NCBI GenBank assembly: GCA_003260075.1
Contig: QLIY01000096.1
Location: 96,795-160,794 of the forward strand
Reading direction: 5' to 3'
Source of the DNA: Phallusia mammillata
Taxonomy: Eukaryota > Chordata > Ascidiacea > Phlebobranchia > Ascidiidae
DNA length: 64,000 bases
The position numbers and the translations under genes are program-made. The notes under the pieces are model-generated. The model had not been told where the DNA came from. It did no database searches and was given only the letters and a program-made list of their open reading frames with translations. How positions within the stretch are numbered: position 1 is the stretch's first letter; every line of letters begins with the position of its first letter. This document shows positions 11,137 to 25,500 of the stretch, piece after piece.

Positions 11137-14100
11137 TTAAGAATCAGCATTGAGCGCAAACAAAACATCGTCAATGCTGACATTTAATCGAACACGAGCA
11201 TACAAATCATGACGACCCATTTCCATCAGCAGGACATGTGAAGCAGCAAGTTGATTGCAAACCTGAAAAACGTTTCAAGTATTTCAAAGCATGCAATTTG
11301 AGAGTTTACTGATTCTTAAGGTATAAAGTAGCAAATACCAAACCAATTCTATTTTTTAAAACACCCATTTTTTCCTTTGATTAAGCAGGAACTTTATAAA
11401 AACGCATGCCAACATAAAATGTGCTCAAAACTATTCAAACAAAAGCAAAGTTAAATAGAAATACAGCCCAGGTTCACTTACCACAAGCAAGATCATTTTT
11501 TTAACTTTGCATTAGTTCAACAAACAGACAACTGATTTTGACAACTGATGTGCATTTTGGGTTATAAATGAACTGTAGCAAAGGGTTTTATCACATTCAG
11601 TTAAATGAGATATTTTCAAATTAGTCAAGTCTAAATTTCACAGATCAAAATTGGTTCAAAACAAATTGAATAGTTCAACAAGAAACCCTAGGTTAACATA
11701 AGCTTCGTTGGCTGCGATTGAAAAAATGCCCATAAATATATCAACTATTACCTTTATTAAGGATGTCACTGTGGCAGGGGGAAGATTGTCAAGTTTTGCA
11801 AGTGTCACATGGTGCTGAAGGATTTGACCCACAGTGGCTTCCTCCAATCCTGATCTTCTGAACTCTGACACTGTAGCCCTCAGGAAAAGCTTTTCTTGGG
11901 TTGAGCAATTCCTAAATATAAGTCTAAATTTAAACTAATAGAGAACAATAGGACATTGGTATTTAATGCGATATGTTTTTTATGCTTTTCATAGTTACTG
12001 ATGATGTAGAAGATTGACTTCTTGCTTGAGAATTAAATTTGATAAGCAAAGTTAAGTTTAGACACCATAGTTAGGTTTTCAACTTTCTTCAAGCAAATTT
12101 TAAGTGAGTTAATATATGTTTTTTGACTTCGAAAAGTTTGCGTTTCATCTCCTGCAGGATAAAACAATGTCCAGCCCTAATAAGCCACTCAGTTAAAGGA
12201 AAAAGTTAACCAATAATTGTGCTACATTGGTTTACTACTCAAAAACATTACAAAGCAATATTACTATTTAAATCAGGGGCGGGCAACTTCTCCAGTCGGC
12301 GGGCCTGATATGGGAAAATGAAGTACTTGGCAGGCCGGATTCCTGAATCGATACATTAATCGCGTATTTATCAAGTGATTTAAAACGGATTTTTGACCAC
12401 CTAAACCAAATACAATCAATAACGTCACAATTACAATACAGTCCAAACAATCTAACTGATATAACATAAAATTACTCACCACAGCAAATTTAATGCATAC
12501 ACCACAGACTTAGATACTGCTATAACACTAACTAGGCTACACGTGGGAAACACAAGGTTGGCAGTTATGCCGTAACAATGGACGTATGGTGCAATGGTAA
12601 CAACGGCGGGGAAGTTTTTTGCTATTGGGGANCATACAACAACTCTTCACACGATTACAAAGACACATTCAAACAATACAAAAGACACCTGTAGTTCGTC
12701 AATTGCTCGTCAAACTAGTTCTTTGCTACAAATGTTTTGCTAGATCTGTCTCACAGTTTAAAATTGAGGTAGCAGTCAACATTTGCACATGAAATAAGTT
12801 ACAATATCAGAATATGTTGTGCTATGTAACACCAACCACAAGAAAAGAGGATTTTTTTACTCTGCAACGAAAAAACGTTTACCTAATAAACATGACCATA
12901 GGTGAAGCAAACATTTCCTGCAATGCCTCATGTACATGCTCGATTCCCACAGTTTGTATGTTCTTGTTTTTTCTGCACAATAAAAGATATCTTCATCAAT
13001 CATTGTGTAACATAGAAGAGTAGAAATATATTTTGATTAAGTCACACATGCAAGCAAGCATTCAGATACAATCATTGCACTACTATATCAGAAATTGATA
13101 AATTAAAAGCTTAACAACTGCTGTATTTCCTTGATTGTAAGCTGCATGTTGTGAACTAATAAATCATTGTAACTTATGTCTACATGCAAATAATAACTAA
13201 TTGAAATTCTATCAAAATGTAGGCAGTGAAAAAATATTGGCATGACATTAAATATGTAATTTGGACTTGATTGGAAGCTGCACAAATGATTTGGGAAAAA
13301 ACTTTAAAAGCAGCAGCTTGTAATCATATAATTCAGACGGGTACACAAGGTAACAAAATTTACAGTCACCAAAGTGCCCAAAGCCTATACAAAAAACACA
13401 TACACAAAATCCCAAAATTAACAGACCTCTTTTCTCTTGCTGCAATCTCCACAGCTCTTCGACAGATGTCAAGACACCTTCTGGCATCACCCGATACAGC
13501 AGCCACCTTGCGAGAAACTAGTTGGATGGCATCAGAATCAAATGCATCAAGACCACTTAATCTGGAACTGACAATCGCTTGCAACTGCACATAAAAATAA
13601 AACAGACACTTGAAACCTTATTATTTAAAGCTAAACTGGATTTTTAGTCTCCGATAAATTTAATTTTATATCCTCTTGCAATTTAATATAATATGTAATT
13701 AACAGGTACTAAAATAAAACTTAAATTATTTGTGAGGTTGTTTTATCATTGTACAACATTACAAAACAACATCATTTAATGAGTGTTTGGCAAACATTAT
13801 TTATCAATAAGTAAGCAGAAACAAGGTTTTAGAATATATTGATTGTTTATTAAAAACTAGCTAGTGCATCATAAAAATGAAATGTGTATCTGGGTAACCT
13901 GTCTGAAGTTGTAAGGAAGAAAGGAAAGTCTTGTTAGACCAAGGCGACTTGACACTCTGTTCATCATTATTCGCTCAGGCAAATCCATTGTGTTGGCGAT
14001 AGCAACCACAACCAGTCTTGCATGGCGATGTGAAGGCCAATCGAAAATATGGTACATAACATCCTGACAATAAAACAACTATGTTGCAGTACATGACAGT

Positions 14101-16582
14101 ACAACATGTTTTTTTTGTAAGTTGCCTGTTATTCTGTATTTTCTAAAATATGCATTTTTTCCAAATTCTAGCAGTACTGCATGACTGGAAGACAAGTGAC
14201 ACCAAATAACTTGTGGCCAAGCATTCAAGCTATAGTTTTTTCTGAGCACAATACATGCTACTGAAACAAGAACACGTTGTTTTATAAAAGTATAATGAAG
14301 AGTTACTGAACAGAATGAGGTACATTTCATCCAAAAAATGTAGACAGAGAAAAGTTCATTACTTGTTTGTTGTAAAAAGAAACTTAACTGAAAAATGACA
14401 ACATTTTCAAGGCACCTGCTTTTTAGTCCACAACAGGTCTAGTTCATCAACAAGAAGAACAGTGGTCTTCTTTCCTCGTTGGTCAAAATGTTTAGTAAGA
14501 AGTTGGGAAGCATGCTCTGGAGTAGCTTTCATGTCTTTCAGTTGCTACATAAAAAAGGAACGGTTACTTTTCTTTCAAAAAACTATACAGTATAAAAGAC
14601 AAAAAGATCATGTAATGCAGGGGTGTCCAAACTTTTTTTAGTAGGGCCAATTTTTACCAGGTGAAGACGCCCGCTGGCCAACGTTTTTTTAGAATTAGAA
14701 CACAAATATAAGGGATTTAATGAAATTGTGGAATTTTGTTGCGTCAGCACGCTGCACACTTCCCGTTTACCGATAAATAAAGTTCCATGGAAAGCTTTTG
14801 CGTGAAGTCGCAAAACCCAAAAACTTTTGCGACACAATTTAAAGAGCTGTGGGCCACGTGAAATGTCGCCGGGGGCCGCATTTGGCCTGCGGGCCACACT
14901 TTGGACACCCCGGATGTACTGCTTCTGATTTTACACAATTCAAAAATAGTTGTCATTTAGAAATTGCACTTTTATAAGGGGTTAAGAATCTATCTGCAAA
15001 CTGATTACTTTTTATGCACATACCTTTAATATTTGGACATATGCTTGGTGTGGTTCAGTTAAACGCATACCATTAATTTCAACATATTTAAAAACTTCTA
15101 AATTTCCGTCATCAACACAACTTCTAAGGTTAGAGAGAACTTCCATAACTGTGGCTGTTTTTCCAGTTCCTGGCACACCACTGATGTACATGCAGCTGTA
15201 ATTAAACAAAGGAACGTTAAAAGTGTAGCTTAAATGATCAGACTGCTCATATCAGATACATTGTATTTTCACAAGAACAAGGATATTAAGAGTTTTGTTT
15301 GAAGATTCCAAAATTAAGTGTCATTACATTGTTGAAACATCTGCATGGAGTATGCTATATACACAAGAACTCCGAAAGTTATGTTTTTGATTGGGTTACT
15401 TTTCAAGTCCATGAGTGTTTCTAAATGTCATTATGTTTCGTAGTTCACTGGTGTATCACTATGATAGTAAATATATGAAAAAGTGCTCATCTCTAACAGT
15501 TGATTTAGTATGTGCTGAATAGTTTGCACTACAATGAGCAGGTTAGATTTAAACCATTATGAAAATTTCCGTTAATTTATTTGTAGCACACAAAATTGAA
15601 GTGGTTGTTGATTTTTCCAGAAATAGCATTAACAGTCTGTACAAACCTATCCCTTTTGACCGTGTTTATAAACAACACACAAGTAATTCTACTGCTGTTA
15701 AAATCAGAATGTTTATTGTCTTAGTGTTTGTATCTTTATGTATATGTCTTAATTTATTGTAAGATTAAGATACATGTAGTCAACTACAAAAAAGTTGGTA
15801 AGAGGGAAGCTGATACTGAACAAGCGGAAGCTCAGCAAAATCATTGTTAAAAAACAACAACAAAACAAACATATCATAAAGATGTTTTGATATGAAAAAT
15901 TTACACTTACCCTCCGGTGCCTGATAATATTTTACCCTCCACAAAAGAATAAATAGATTGAAATTCCTCTTCTCGACAAGGTAGGGAATCTGGTGTTGCA
16001 GAAACATGAAGTCTTTCCCTGGCTTGATCAAAAACATTGCTTGATGCCCGCAGGGGTGTTTTTCGTTGTGGAATAAATGGCTTTCGATTCTGTGAGGAAA
16101 ACATCTATTTGCTACAGACAAAGTACGTAATAAAATCACGAATTTAAACCAGAGCCTCTTGAACTTTTTAGAGCCTTGCAAAATTTTCCACCAATTTTAT
16201 GCAGTAAAAAAACTAACCTTATTGCCCACAAACATAAGGTGATGAATTGTATGACTAATGTTTATGCTGCCTAGTGCCTATCTAATATTACAAAAACAAC
16301 CAAAAGTTGACCTTTTAGTTCAGAATTAAAAATCATGATTTAAAGTTTAAACAGAACAAGTGTTAAGTTAGTTCTGTGGGCTGGATCTTTTCCATATTTG
16401 GTTACCTTTTGAAAGTTACAAGCAAAACAATACAGTATTATATCAATTTTTAGAACAACAAAATCTTACCTTCGGTGTTTTAATCACTATTGGAGTAACT
16501 GCATTTCCTTTTTTCACTGACTTGGTGAGACGAGGAGTGAGTATGCGAACACGGCGAGGTGTCTTAAGTTTTAACTTTGTAC
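11137..16582 (-). CDS. ORC1: ORC1 exons 15-23: AAA+ ATPase and winged-helix C-terminus
   Basis: This is the best conserved part. Exon 16 carries [17 protein letters not shown] before the ATPase core; exon 17 has Walker A GVPGTGKT (near residues 744-751) and [14 protein letters not shown]; exon 18 has Walker [11 protein letters not shown]; exon 19 has [21 protein letters not shown], containing sensor 1 and the arginine-rich segment; exon 20 has [14 protein letters not shown] (sensor 2 region). Exons 21-23 encode the winged-helix part, including [12 protein letters not shown] and a terminal [15 protein letters not shown]. Every key ATPase residue visible is intact, so the protein should be functional. 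Confidence 0.95.
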
Positions 16583-19500
16583 CTAAACAAAAAAGCAATT
16601 GCTTCTATAATATGCGACAAGGACTTATTGCAAATGATATGTCTAATTCCAATGACTCTAATTAAATTTCTTCAGTAATATTAGAAGATATATAAACTAG
16701 TGATGCACCGAACCCGCCTAAAAAGGTTCAGGCCGCAACCGAATATTCGGCCATGAGGCCGAATAATTTCGGCCGAATCAGGCCGAACCTAGAGTCTTGT
16801 TCTTATGGATGTTTTCAACTGAACCTTGTGTCGTTAATGCGAGTGAACTGAATTATGACAAATCAAAACTAGAAGAGTGGCTTTCTGATATACTTCCATT
16901 TTATATATTCTATACGATATTTACCAATTTACTATACACATCATTTGATCTACACATATGATTGTTTTTGTAAACAAAAACTAATGGGTCCCCNNNNNNN
17001 NNNNNNNNNNNNNNNNNNNNNNNNNNNNNNNNNNNNNNNNNNNNNNNNNNNNNNNNNNNNNNNNNNNNNNNNNNNNNNNNNNNNNNNNNNNNNNNNNNNN
17101 NNNNNNNNNNNNNNNNNNNNNNNNNNNNNNNNNNNNNNNNNNNNNNNNNNNNNNNNNNNNNNNNNNNNNNNNNNNNNNNNNNNNNNNNNNNNNNNNNNNN
17201 NNNNNNNNNNNNNNNNNNNNNNNNNNNNNNNNNNNNNNNNNNNNNNNNNNNNNNNNNNNNNNNNNNNNNNNNNNNNNNNNNNNNNNNNNNNNNNNNNNNN
17301 NNNNNNNNNNNNNNNNNNNNNNNNNNNNNNNNNNNNNNNNNNNNNNNNNNNNNNNNNNNNNNNNNNNNNNNNNNNNNNNNNNNNNNNNNNNNNNNNNNNN
17401 NNNNNNNNNNNNNNNNNNNNNNNNNNNNNNNNNNNNNNNNNNNNNNNNNNNNNNNNNNNNNNNNNNNNNNNNNNNNNNNNNNNNNNNNNNNNNNNNNNNN
17501 NNNNNNNNNNNNNNNNNNNNNNNNNNNNNNNNNNNNNNNNNNNNNNNNNNNNNNNNNNNNNNNNNNNNNNNNNNNNNNNNNNNNNNNNNNNNNNNNNNNN
17601 NNNNNNNNNNNNNNNNNNNNNNNNNNNNNNNNNNNNNNNNNNNNNNNNNNNNNNNNNNNNNNNNNNNNNNNNNNNNNNNNNNNNNNNNNNNNNNNNNNNN
17701 NNNNNNNNNNNNNNNNNNNNNNNNNNNNNNNNNNNNNNNNNNNNNNNNNNNNNNNNNNNNNNNNNNNNNNNNNNNNNNNNNNNNNNNNNNNNNNNNNNNN
17801 NNNNNNNNNNNNNNNNNNNNNNNNNNNNNNNNNNNNNNNNNNNNNNNNNNNNNNNNNNNNNNNNNNNNNNNNNNNNNNNNNNNNNNNNNNNNNNNNNNNN
17901 NNNNNNNNNNNNNNNNNNNNNNNNNNNNNNNNNNNNNNNNNNNNNNNNNNNNNNNNNNNNNNNNNNNNNNNNACGGGGTCAAAATTCACATGGACCATCT
18001 TTAGACCAATATCTGTAATGTGTGTAAATTTGAAAAAGTTTGAACCATTCTTTCTTGACCAAAACGTGGGAACAAATCCGCGTTAGACGGAAAAAAAGAA
18101 AAAAAAATACGGACAAAAACAATATGTGTCCCCTTCAGGGAAGGGGACCCATAATTACCACAATGCAGAAGCTTTACTAAACTTGTAATATTTTGCACAC
18201 AACGTGGCTCGTATTTTATAGATACAACAATTAGTTGATTTATGATGTTTTGTATTGGTGAAAATGATAGTTTGGGCATTAATTCCATGCAATTAAAAAG
18301 TTCGGAAAACAGTGTATTCGGCCGAAATGTTTCGGCCAACCGAAACTTCAGTGCATCACTAATATAAACTAATGCCTGTTTACCGAGTATTTTGAAAACA
18401 TGTCATCTTAATTAAAATACTATAATATAAAGAACTAAATAGATGGCTAAATAGATGGCCAACCGATTTGTGTGTTTATATTGAAGAAACAATTTAACCT
18501 TTTACACTGCTTGTTTTCAGTTTTTATCATGTCATAGTCTTAAAATTCAGCCTTACATGCACAAAACATGCCTAAGAGATAGCCAACCCCTGGTGTACAT
18601 ATACAGTAAATCTATACATTAGCCTAATTTCTTCAACACTGTATTGATCATATCTTACTAAAATCTTCCTCAGAGTCCACACCATCATCTTGACCATCAC
18701 TGCTAGAGTGATCTGATCCACTTGCATTGAAATCTTTGTCTTCATCACTAATATCCTCGTCACTCCCACTTGAATCTTCATCTGTTGTGTTTTCAACAGT
18801 TTTTTCACTTTTGGGTAAGAGCTGTCGTCTTGCTTTATTCGACTTAGCTTCAGATTTGGGTAAGTCTAAAAAAGACCTCATGTTATGTCTTATTCTTAAA
18901 AACTGCTCTACAATTTTATATATGTTAGAACACAAATAGTGTTATGCCACATACATCTTATCAGTTAACACGTTCAAGATTAGTATTACTGCACACATGA
19001 CATGGTAAAAGTTTTTGCCCCATCTTTCATTATTTTTATTCACGAATTGCCACCACATTTCAACCTGGATGATTTTACAAAATAATTAAGTCTTATAATG
19101 AGCATTAAAACAAGATACTCTATTTTCTTAAAGCTCAGGCTATTCTTAACCAATCTTATGCGTGCACACACACATGCCGAAAAATGTAATCACCACGTGG
19201 TAGCGAAAGAAATATATGTATAACCTGGCAGAACTTTTTCCCGATTTTGTGCTGTCCGAAGCAAATATTGGCCAAAAGTTGCCCGTATTCTTATGGTGTA
19301 ACTTGGTCTTCGGTACTCACATGTTGGTATCGAAAACTGAGACAAAATATTTCGATACCAAGTACGAGTATCGATACCACTGAAATCGTTCGACACCGAG
19401 TACCGGGTACTCGTCCAATCACTATTAAACACTAAAGTCACACTAACCTGGCTTTTTGCAAGATAACCTTACAGAGCGCCGTTTCTTTTTCCTTGAAGCT

Positions 19501-22500
19501 GAGTCAATCTTTGCCACAAATAAATCATCATAATCTGATTCTTTTTCACTGCTGTCATCTTCACTGCTGTCATCTTCAGTGCTATTGTCCTCATCTTTAG
19601 AACCATTTATGTTCTGTTTTCTGGAATCTGAAAAAAGGAAAGTTAAAAAGTATATATTCTTCTTTTACAAATGGTTCAAACAACAAAGATTTAAAAAAGT
19701 TAGAAATGGCAAATAAGCACTCATCATCACACCATTATATTTACTCCCCTGAAATAAATGAAAGCAAATGTTTGTTTGTATTAAATGGAAAAAAAACTAA
19801 AATATTTTTTTACAGACCATGGTGAACAAGTTTTAAGATAAAAATGATCAATTTACTATGAAAAGTGCAGATATTTTGATATCAAACAAGGACAGAGTCG
19901 ACCTTAACATACTTGGAAGAGGTGTTGCAATCCTCAGTGACTTGTGGCGACTTAAAGTTGGTACAATATCTGTTTTTTCTGTGTTAGGTTCAGCATCATC
20001 AACCAGCTTTCTTCTTGCTTTGTTGCTAAGTGGCTTCTGATTTTCAACATCTGGAAAAAAGTCATTGATCAAATAAACAAAAAATACTGCATGTAACAGT
20101 TTTCATACACGGGGAAGAACAGTCATCAGCAAACTTACTAACTTTTACTGGACAGCACTTGGACCTTGTTTGGGGTCTGAGGTATATTTAAGCATTCCTT
20201 ACACTGTTATACCAATTACAAACTGGTGGGGCTAAAATCAAACCGTTTACTCGAATATATTTGTAAACTGTGTTCCATAAAGGTCTGATTAAAAAACGAA
20301 AATTGTACCTTCTTTCGCAACATAAAGGCGAAGAGATCTTCTTGATTCAGATGGTTTTGATACTGTTTTTTCCACTGTTCTAGTGAGTCTTTTGGTACTG
20401 GAATCTAAATCCCTGTCATTGGCTTTCGGTTTTGTAACAGTCTTTGAAAGCTGCTTGTTTTTTGGGACTACAAGCATTGCATTTTTGTCAATTCGAATCG
20501 GAGTCACTTTCTTGGATGTCTCTTGAGCTTTAAGGCTTTTTACAGTAGACTTGTTGGGTTTGATCTATAAATTAAATAATAACTTTTTAATATGTGACCC
20601 TAATTTTTGTGATGCAACACTTTTAAATGTAATCAGCGAGAAACAAAGTTGTTAACAAGGGATAAAAGAAAGCTTAACCATTGGATACAAATAATAACAT
20701 CTGCTTTCCAGGAAAAATACAATGTGTACTGCAAGAAGGGACTGGTTACTTCCAATGGGTGTCCACAAGAGAAATGACTACAAATGTCTGGTTAAAAAAG
20801 CTTACCCAGGCCCTACAAATAGTGATAGAGTTCCTAAACACACCTGTGCAGTTTGATTAGATTTAGACTTCCTTGATGATCGAGTGCTGGCTGAAAGTAA
20901 ACAAATAAGGAGTCAAAAACACACATATTGTAAGCATTGATGAAAAAGTAATATATGCAACATGGGAATAGACTTACCAAATACATTATATACATACACA
21001 TTACACGATAGAATTGATATAACTTTGGCAATTTTCACACAGACAAATAAAGTGATTTGTGCCCCATTGCTTACATGTTTGATAATGTTAACATGTTACC
21101 TTTGCTGCTGTGAGTAGACAATGAACTGTCACTGTCATTGGCACTGTCAAGAATGTCTAAAGCTGCCACACTAACATCAACCATTCGCATCTTGGAAGCT
21201 GACAGCGGAGAGGTTAAGGTTGTTTGTTTTACGAAGTCTGAATTAGACTTAACTGGTGTACTTGCCCCTGTTTCAAGAGATAAGAAATTGGAGATAGACT
21301 GATATGGTTTTCACAAGGTTGTGCTTTGCTATGCCTTGCTAATTATAAGTATAAGCGATTGTAACCAACAATGAAACTAACAAAGCGAAGTCAGAACATC
21401 AAAGCTTTTGATGCTGATTTGCCTTGATACTGATCAGCGAATAGCCAATGCTTAAGACAGAGACACAGTTGCACCAAGAAAAAAACAACATTTGTGTTGT
21501 TTAATGTCTACCTGATAACAAAAAGGCTGATAACGATAAATATATGTCAAATATCAATATATCATTATGAGGTGTGGGCAAGATATATTGATAAAATATA
21601 GTTTCAAAACTAGAAGGGTGGCTTAGCACATATTGCCCTTGCACATACACTATGATCTATTTTCAAACATAAATATATTTCCTATGCTTATTTTGTATTG
21701 GGTCCCATATTAGCCATCGTCTTTTATAACCTTGGTTGTTTCTGCAGGCAAAAACTCATGGGTCCCCACACATGCAAAGTTGAAAATAATGCAATTCAAT
21801 AGATAACAATGAGTAAGTTTGGTATTGTGAAGACAAACACAGTGATTGGTACTGTGCATATCTAAATATGCTATATGGAGTAAAAACTATTTAAATTAAA
21901 AAACTCATTTTAGGGGGCTAGTAGGATAACTAATTGAGGTTCAACACACACAAACTTAAAAGTAGGAAACCACAATGACTCAATCAATAGTACTGCAAAA
22001 TTTCAGTCCAATCTGCCAACGTTTAAAATTTCAACCACTAGAGGTGTTTTGAGCAACAACCGTTAATGTTTCTGACGTCAAAGGGCTGTTAACAACCCCC
22101 GAACTGCAATGGCGCAATAACGATAATTGGCATACTTTACAAGCTATCCAAATTTTAGCCAATTCTGACATTGTTTACAAACTCACCCCTTTTAGGGGGC
22201 TAGCGGGGTAAATACTAGGGTTATCCGGACAAACAAAGTGGGATGCACATCTACAAAACTATATCTACCATCTGTATAAGTTTCAGCCACATCCATCAAG
22301 CATTTGATAGAAAAACGAGTCAGACAAACTTCGGGGGAAAATACCCATTTTAGGGGGCTAGCGGGGTAAATACTGGGGTTATCAACAAAAACAAAGTGGG
22401 ATGCACATCTACATAACTACATCTACCATCTGTGTAAATTTCAGCCAAATCCATCAAGGATTTGATGGAAAAACGAGTCGGACAAACTTTGGGAAGAAAA

Positions 22501-25500
22501 AAAAAGAAGAAAAACAAACAAACATTTTGAGTAAAATCAATATGTGTCCCCTTCAGGGAAGGGAACCCATAATTATCTAGGGAATTAATACTGTTAGGTA
22601 GAAGTATGTAACTTTGTAACCTATGGGCAAGAAATACTATTTACCAGGATCAAACCATAGCTGCACCTTTACTTTGTTGCGTACCAAACACTCTTATTGA
22701 GTGTACAGCTACAAGTCATATTGTTGGGTCGCAGAAAAATGGCACTGGACACACTAATTCGCTAAAAAAATATTATCTTGGGGTGCATAACCTATTCTGC
22801 AGGTCTTAAACTGGCCCTGTTTTTGAAGTATTATGCATGATTTACCTTTGCTTTGTTTAGTGTCCATAGAGTTTTCAGTTGGCTTCAGTGGTGTTTTACC
22901 AGAGATGGTGGTTGTTTGGTTTTTCCTTTTACTTTCTTTGGCTTTTTTATTTTTCGCTAGATCTTGCACAGATTTTTCTTTGGGTTTGTTTTCATTTTTT
23001 CCATTGACAACTAAAAACAATAGATTTTGACAAGTGAGTCCTAATTAAAACACCCTTAATAATTTTCAGGCGTATCACCAAGCTTATGCAGTCTAATACT
23101 TTTACAAATCAGGTTAGTTTGTTTTAGGTGGGTAATGAGCTATATCTTGTTAGTGAGCAGTACCTTTATCCATTGGTGGGTCAGCAACTCTGACATGCCT
23201 TCCATTAAAACTTTTCCTGTAGTAATAGTTGAGTGTTTTTTCGTGTTTCACTAAAAATGTGTTTATTGTCTTTACATTTTCATTAAAGCCATGTTATAAC
23301 AACAAATTACCAGTGGATCGTGCTGGGGGCTCTTGAACCCATGTAATCCTACATGACTTGGTAATGGTCTCGGCATCTATGATTTTATCAGATTCAGCAA
23401 CACATAGAAATATCTGTTAGTACAAAAAAACGTTTTCACCGTGATCAGCTTTTTAGGAGATAAATGTCACGTTTATGTACCTCATTTGAAAAACAGTTTG
23501 CTGGCAATCTGGTTTTGGGCATTTCATCCTGCTTAAAGAACCAAGTGACACAGGCATATTTGCTGTCAATTGTTGCACCTAAAACAGTAAACAACTCTTA
23601 GTAATAAGCAATTAATTTGCGGCCAAGGCAGTTCAGGGGTTAGCACCACTACTTTTGTGCCTACCAGGTTGGGACATTTTAAACCCAATACCTTTCAGCA
23701 TGACTCAAATATCACAAAAAAATCATAACCTAAAACACACTGAATGAATTATTAATAGTATAAAATAATACAATACGCACCATGTTAAACTTTGTTGACA
23801 CTTAATCCTACCTATGTCATAAAATGCTTCTATCCTTGCAATGTAATCGTCTTTCCCTTCCTCTCCACTGGCAATGATGGCTCCATCTCCAACAGAAACT
23901 CTTTCACATTTAGAAGTTACTACATCGGTAATTACAAGGGTCTTGTAGAACCTGTATAAAAAACAATACACAAACACTGAAACATGTGATGTGGGGAAGT
24001 GGAAATAAGGAGTTTTGTATGTTAAGTACATAATACATGTTAAGAAGACAAATCAAAACTATGTTATAGTTATTATTACTCCATGGTAAAACACCTTAAT
24101 TAAGTATCTATCTATACTTAGGTATTATAACGAGGGCAAATTCATATTTCAAAGCATTCTAATTAACCTTTTTCACATGTGATGGCGTATTTAACAGCTT
24201 TTTGTTTATGTTCAATATTAGACCAATCTGATTTGCGTTGGTAAGTTAGTATGACATTCAACAATTCATGAATATACCAGCTTAATTTTGAAGACAATTT
24301 AACAATTGGTAGCTTGGTTGTCTTGAACAAAAAAATTAGCGCGGGGTTGGCTAATCTTTGTGTGTCACATACTCATCATCAAAATTATAATGTTCTCCTT
24401 ATGTTAAAAAGTAACATACATGGCGGGAAAAAGTGGGGAAGTGGGGATGCTCCATCCCGGGAAATCGGTCACACTCATTTTTAGCTCTTTGTGTAAAAGC
24501 GAACACAAAAGTCGAAAAGTTTTGCGGTGGAATAACGCAACAGCGCCAGATTTTACTTCTGGTTACAACCGGCGATGCACCGAAACGTCACGTAACTAAA
24601 ACGCTGCGACACATAGGTCAACACACAAGGTGCTGAGTGACTTTGTTCGCAGTAGTAATAGTACACATCGTTGTTACGATTTTTAATCTTTACTAATCAG
24701 CTGGAGTTATTTTTAGAACTTGACAGACTAATTATTGAGTTTAAAAATCTACTGCATCTCAGTGTTTCCGAACAGCGTAGTAGAAAGCAACGAAAGCGCA
24801 TAAATAAGTTTGGATGACTCTTTGTGTGCGAAAATTACAACGTTGGAAACGTGAAATGAGCTGCGTTAGTTTAGTATTCCTGTTGCGTATAACAACTTGG
24901 GGGATTTACGGAAAAATGGCGGGAAATTTTGGTGACTTCCCGGGAAATTTGCATTTTTTCTAGCCCTGGTAACATATGTTCTATCATTTATCGTTTATTT
25001 CCAAAAACTATTCTTGCTTTAACTGTTTCTGTACATAACAAAATGCTTCAGATTTAAATTGTTCCTACAAAGCTTAGTCCACTAATTCAAGAAATCAAAT
25101 CATCCCTATTAAATATATTTATAGATAAGGTAACAAGAATACAAAGTGTCAAAATGGCAAAACTTACTCTGACTTTCTCTGTCCAGTTAACTTTCTTAAC
25201 CTTTCTAATTCTTCATGTTGTTTTATACAAGATCTCTTTTCCCAGCTGAAAATTAGTTTAGTGTCCTGCAATTGACAATAACATTAGCATTGTTCAATTT
25301 ACAACAGGGCTTGTTGCAATAGTAGGTCCACACACAAGAGTGAAACTGTTCTTTTGAAAAGGCAAAGTAGTAAACCAGCAAATATTAAAACCTGATTAAA
25401 AATATAAACCTTAATGATGGATCATGTAAAATCAGCTTGCTGGTTATAGGTACAATGCAACTCTAAAATAAGACGTGTGGATAATTTCATAACTATAATA

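Larger units (their letters stand above)
16698..18361. mobile_element. hAT-like element with a nested insertion, ORC1 intron 14
   Basis: The element starts TAGTGATGCACCGAAC and ends with the inverted GTTTCGGT...TTCAGTGCATCACTA. An exact 8-bp duplication ATATAAAC flanks it (16690..16697 and 18362..18369). Subterminal GGCCGAA repeats mark both ends. Inside lies a second repeat (about 16863..18160) that contains the 979-N assembly gap. Confidence 0.8.

Noticed and set aside
16910-18018. Open frames of more than 330 codons on both strands
   Set aside because: They consist almost entirely of unknown residues translated from the N gap.
24433-24636. 67-codon frame in ORC1 intron 3
   Set aside because: It lies inside the hAT-like element 24419..24968 and has no domain.
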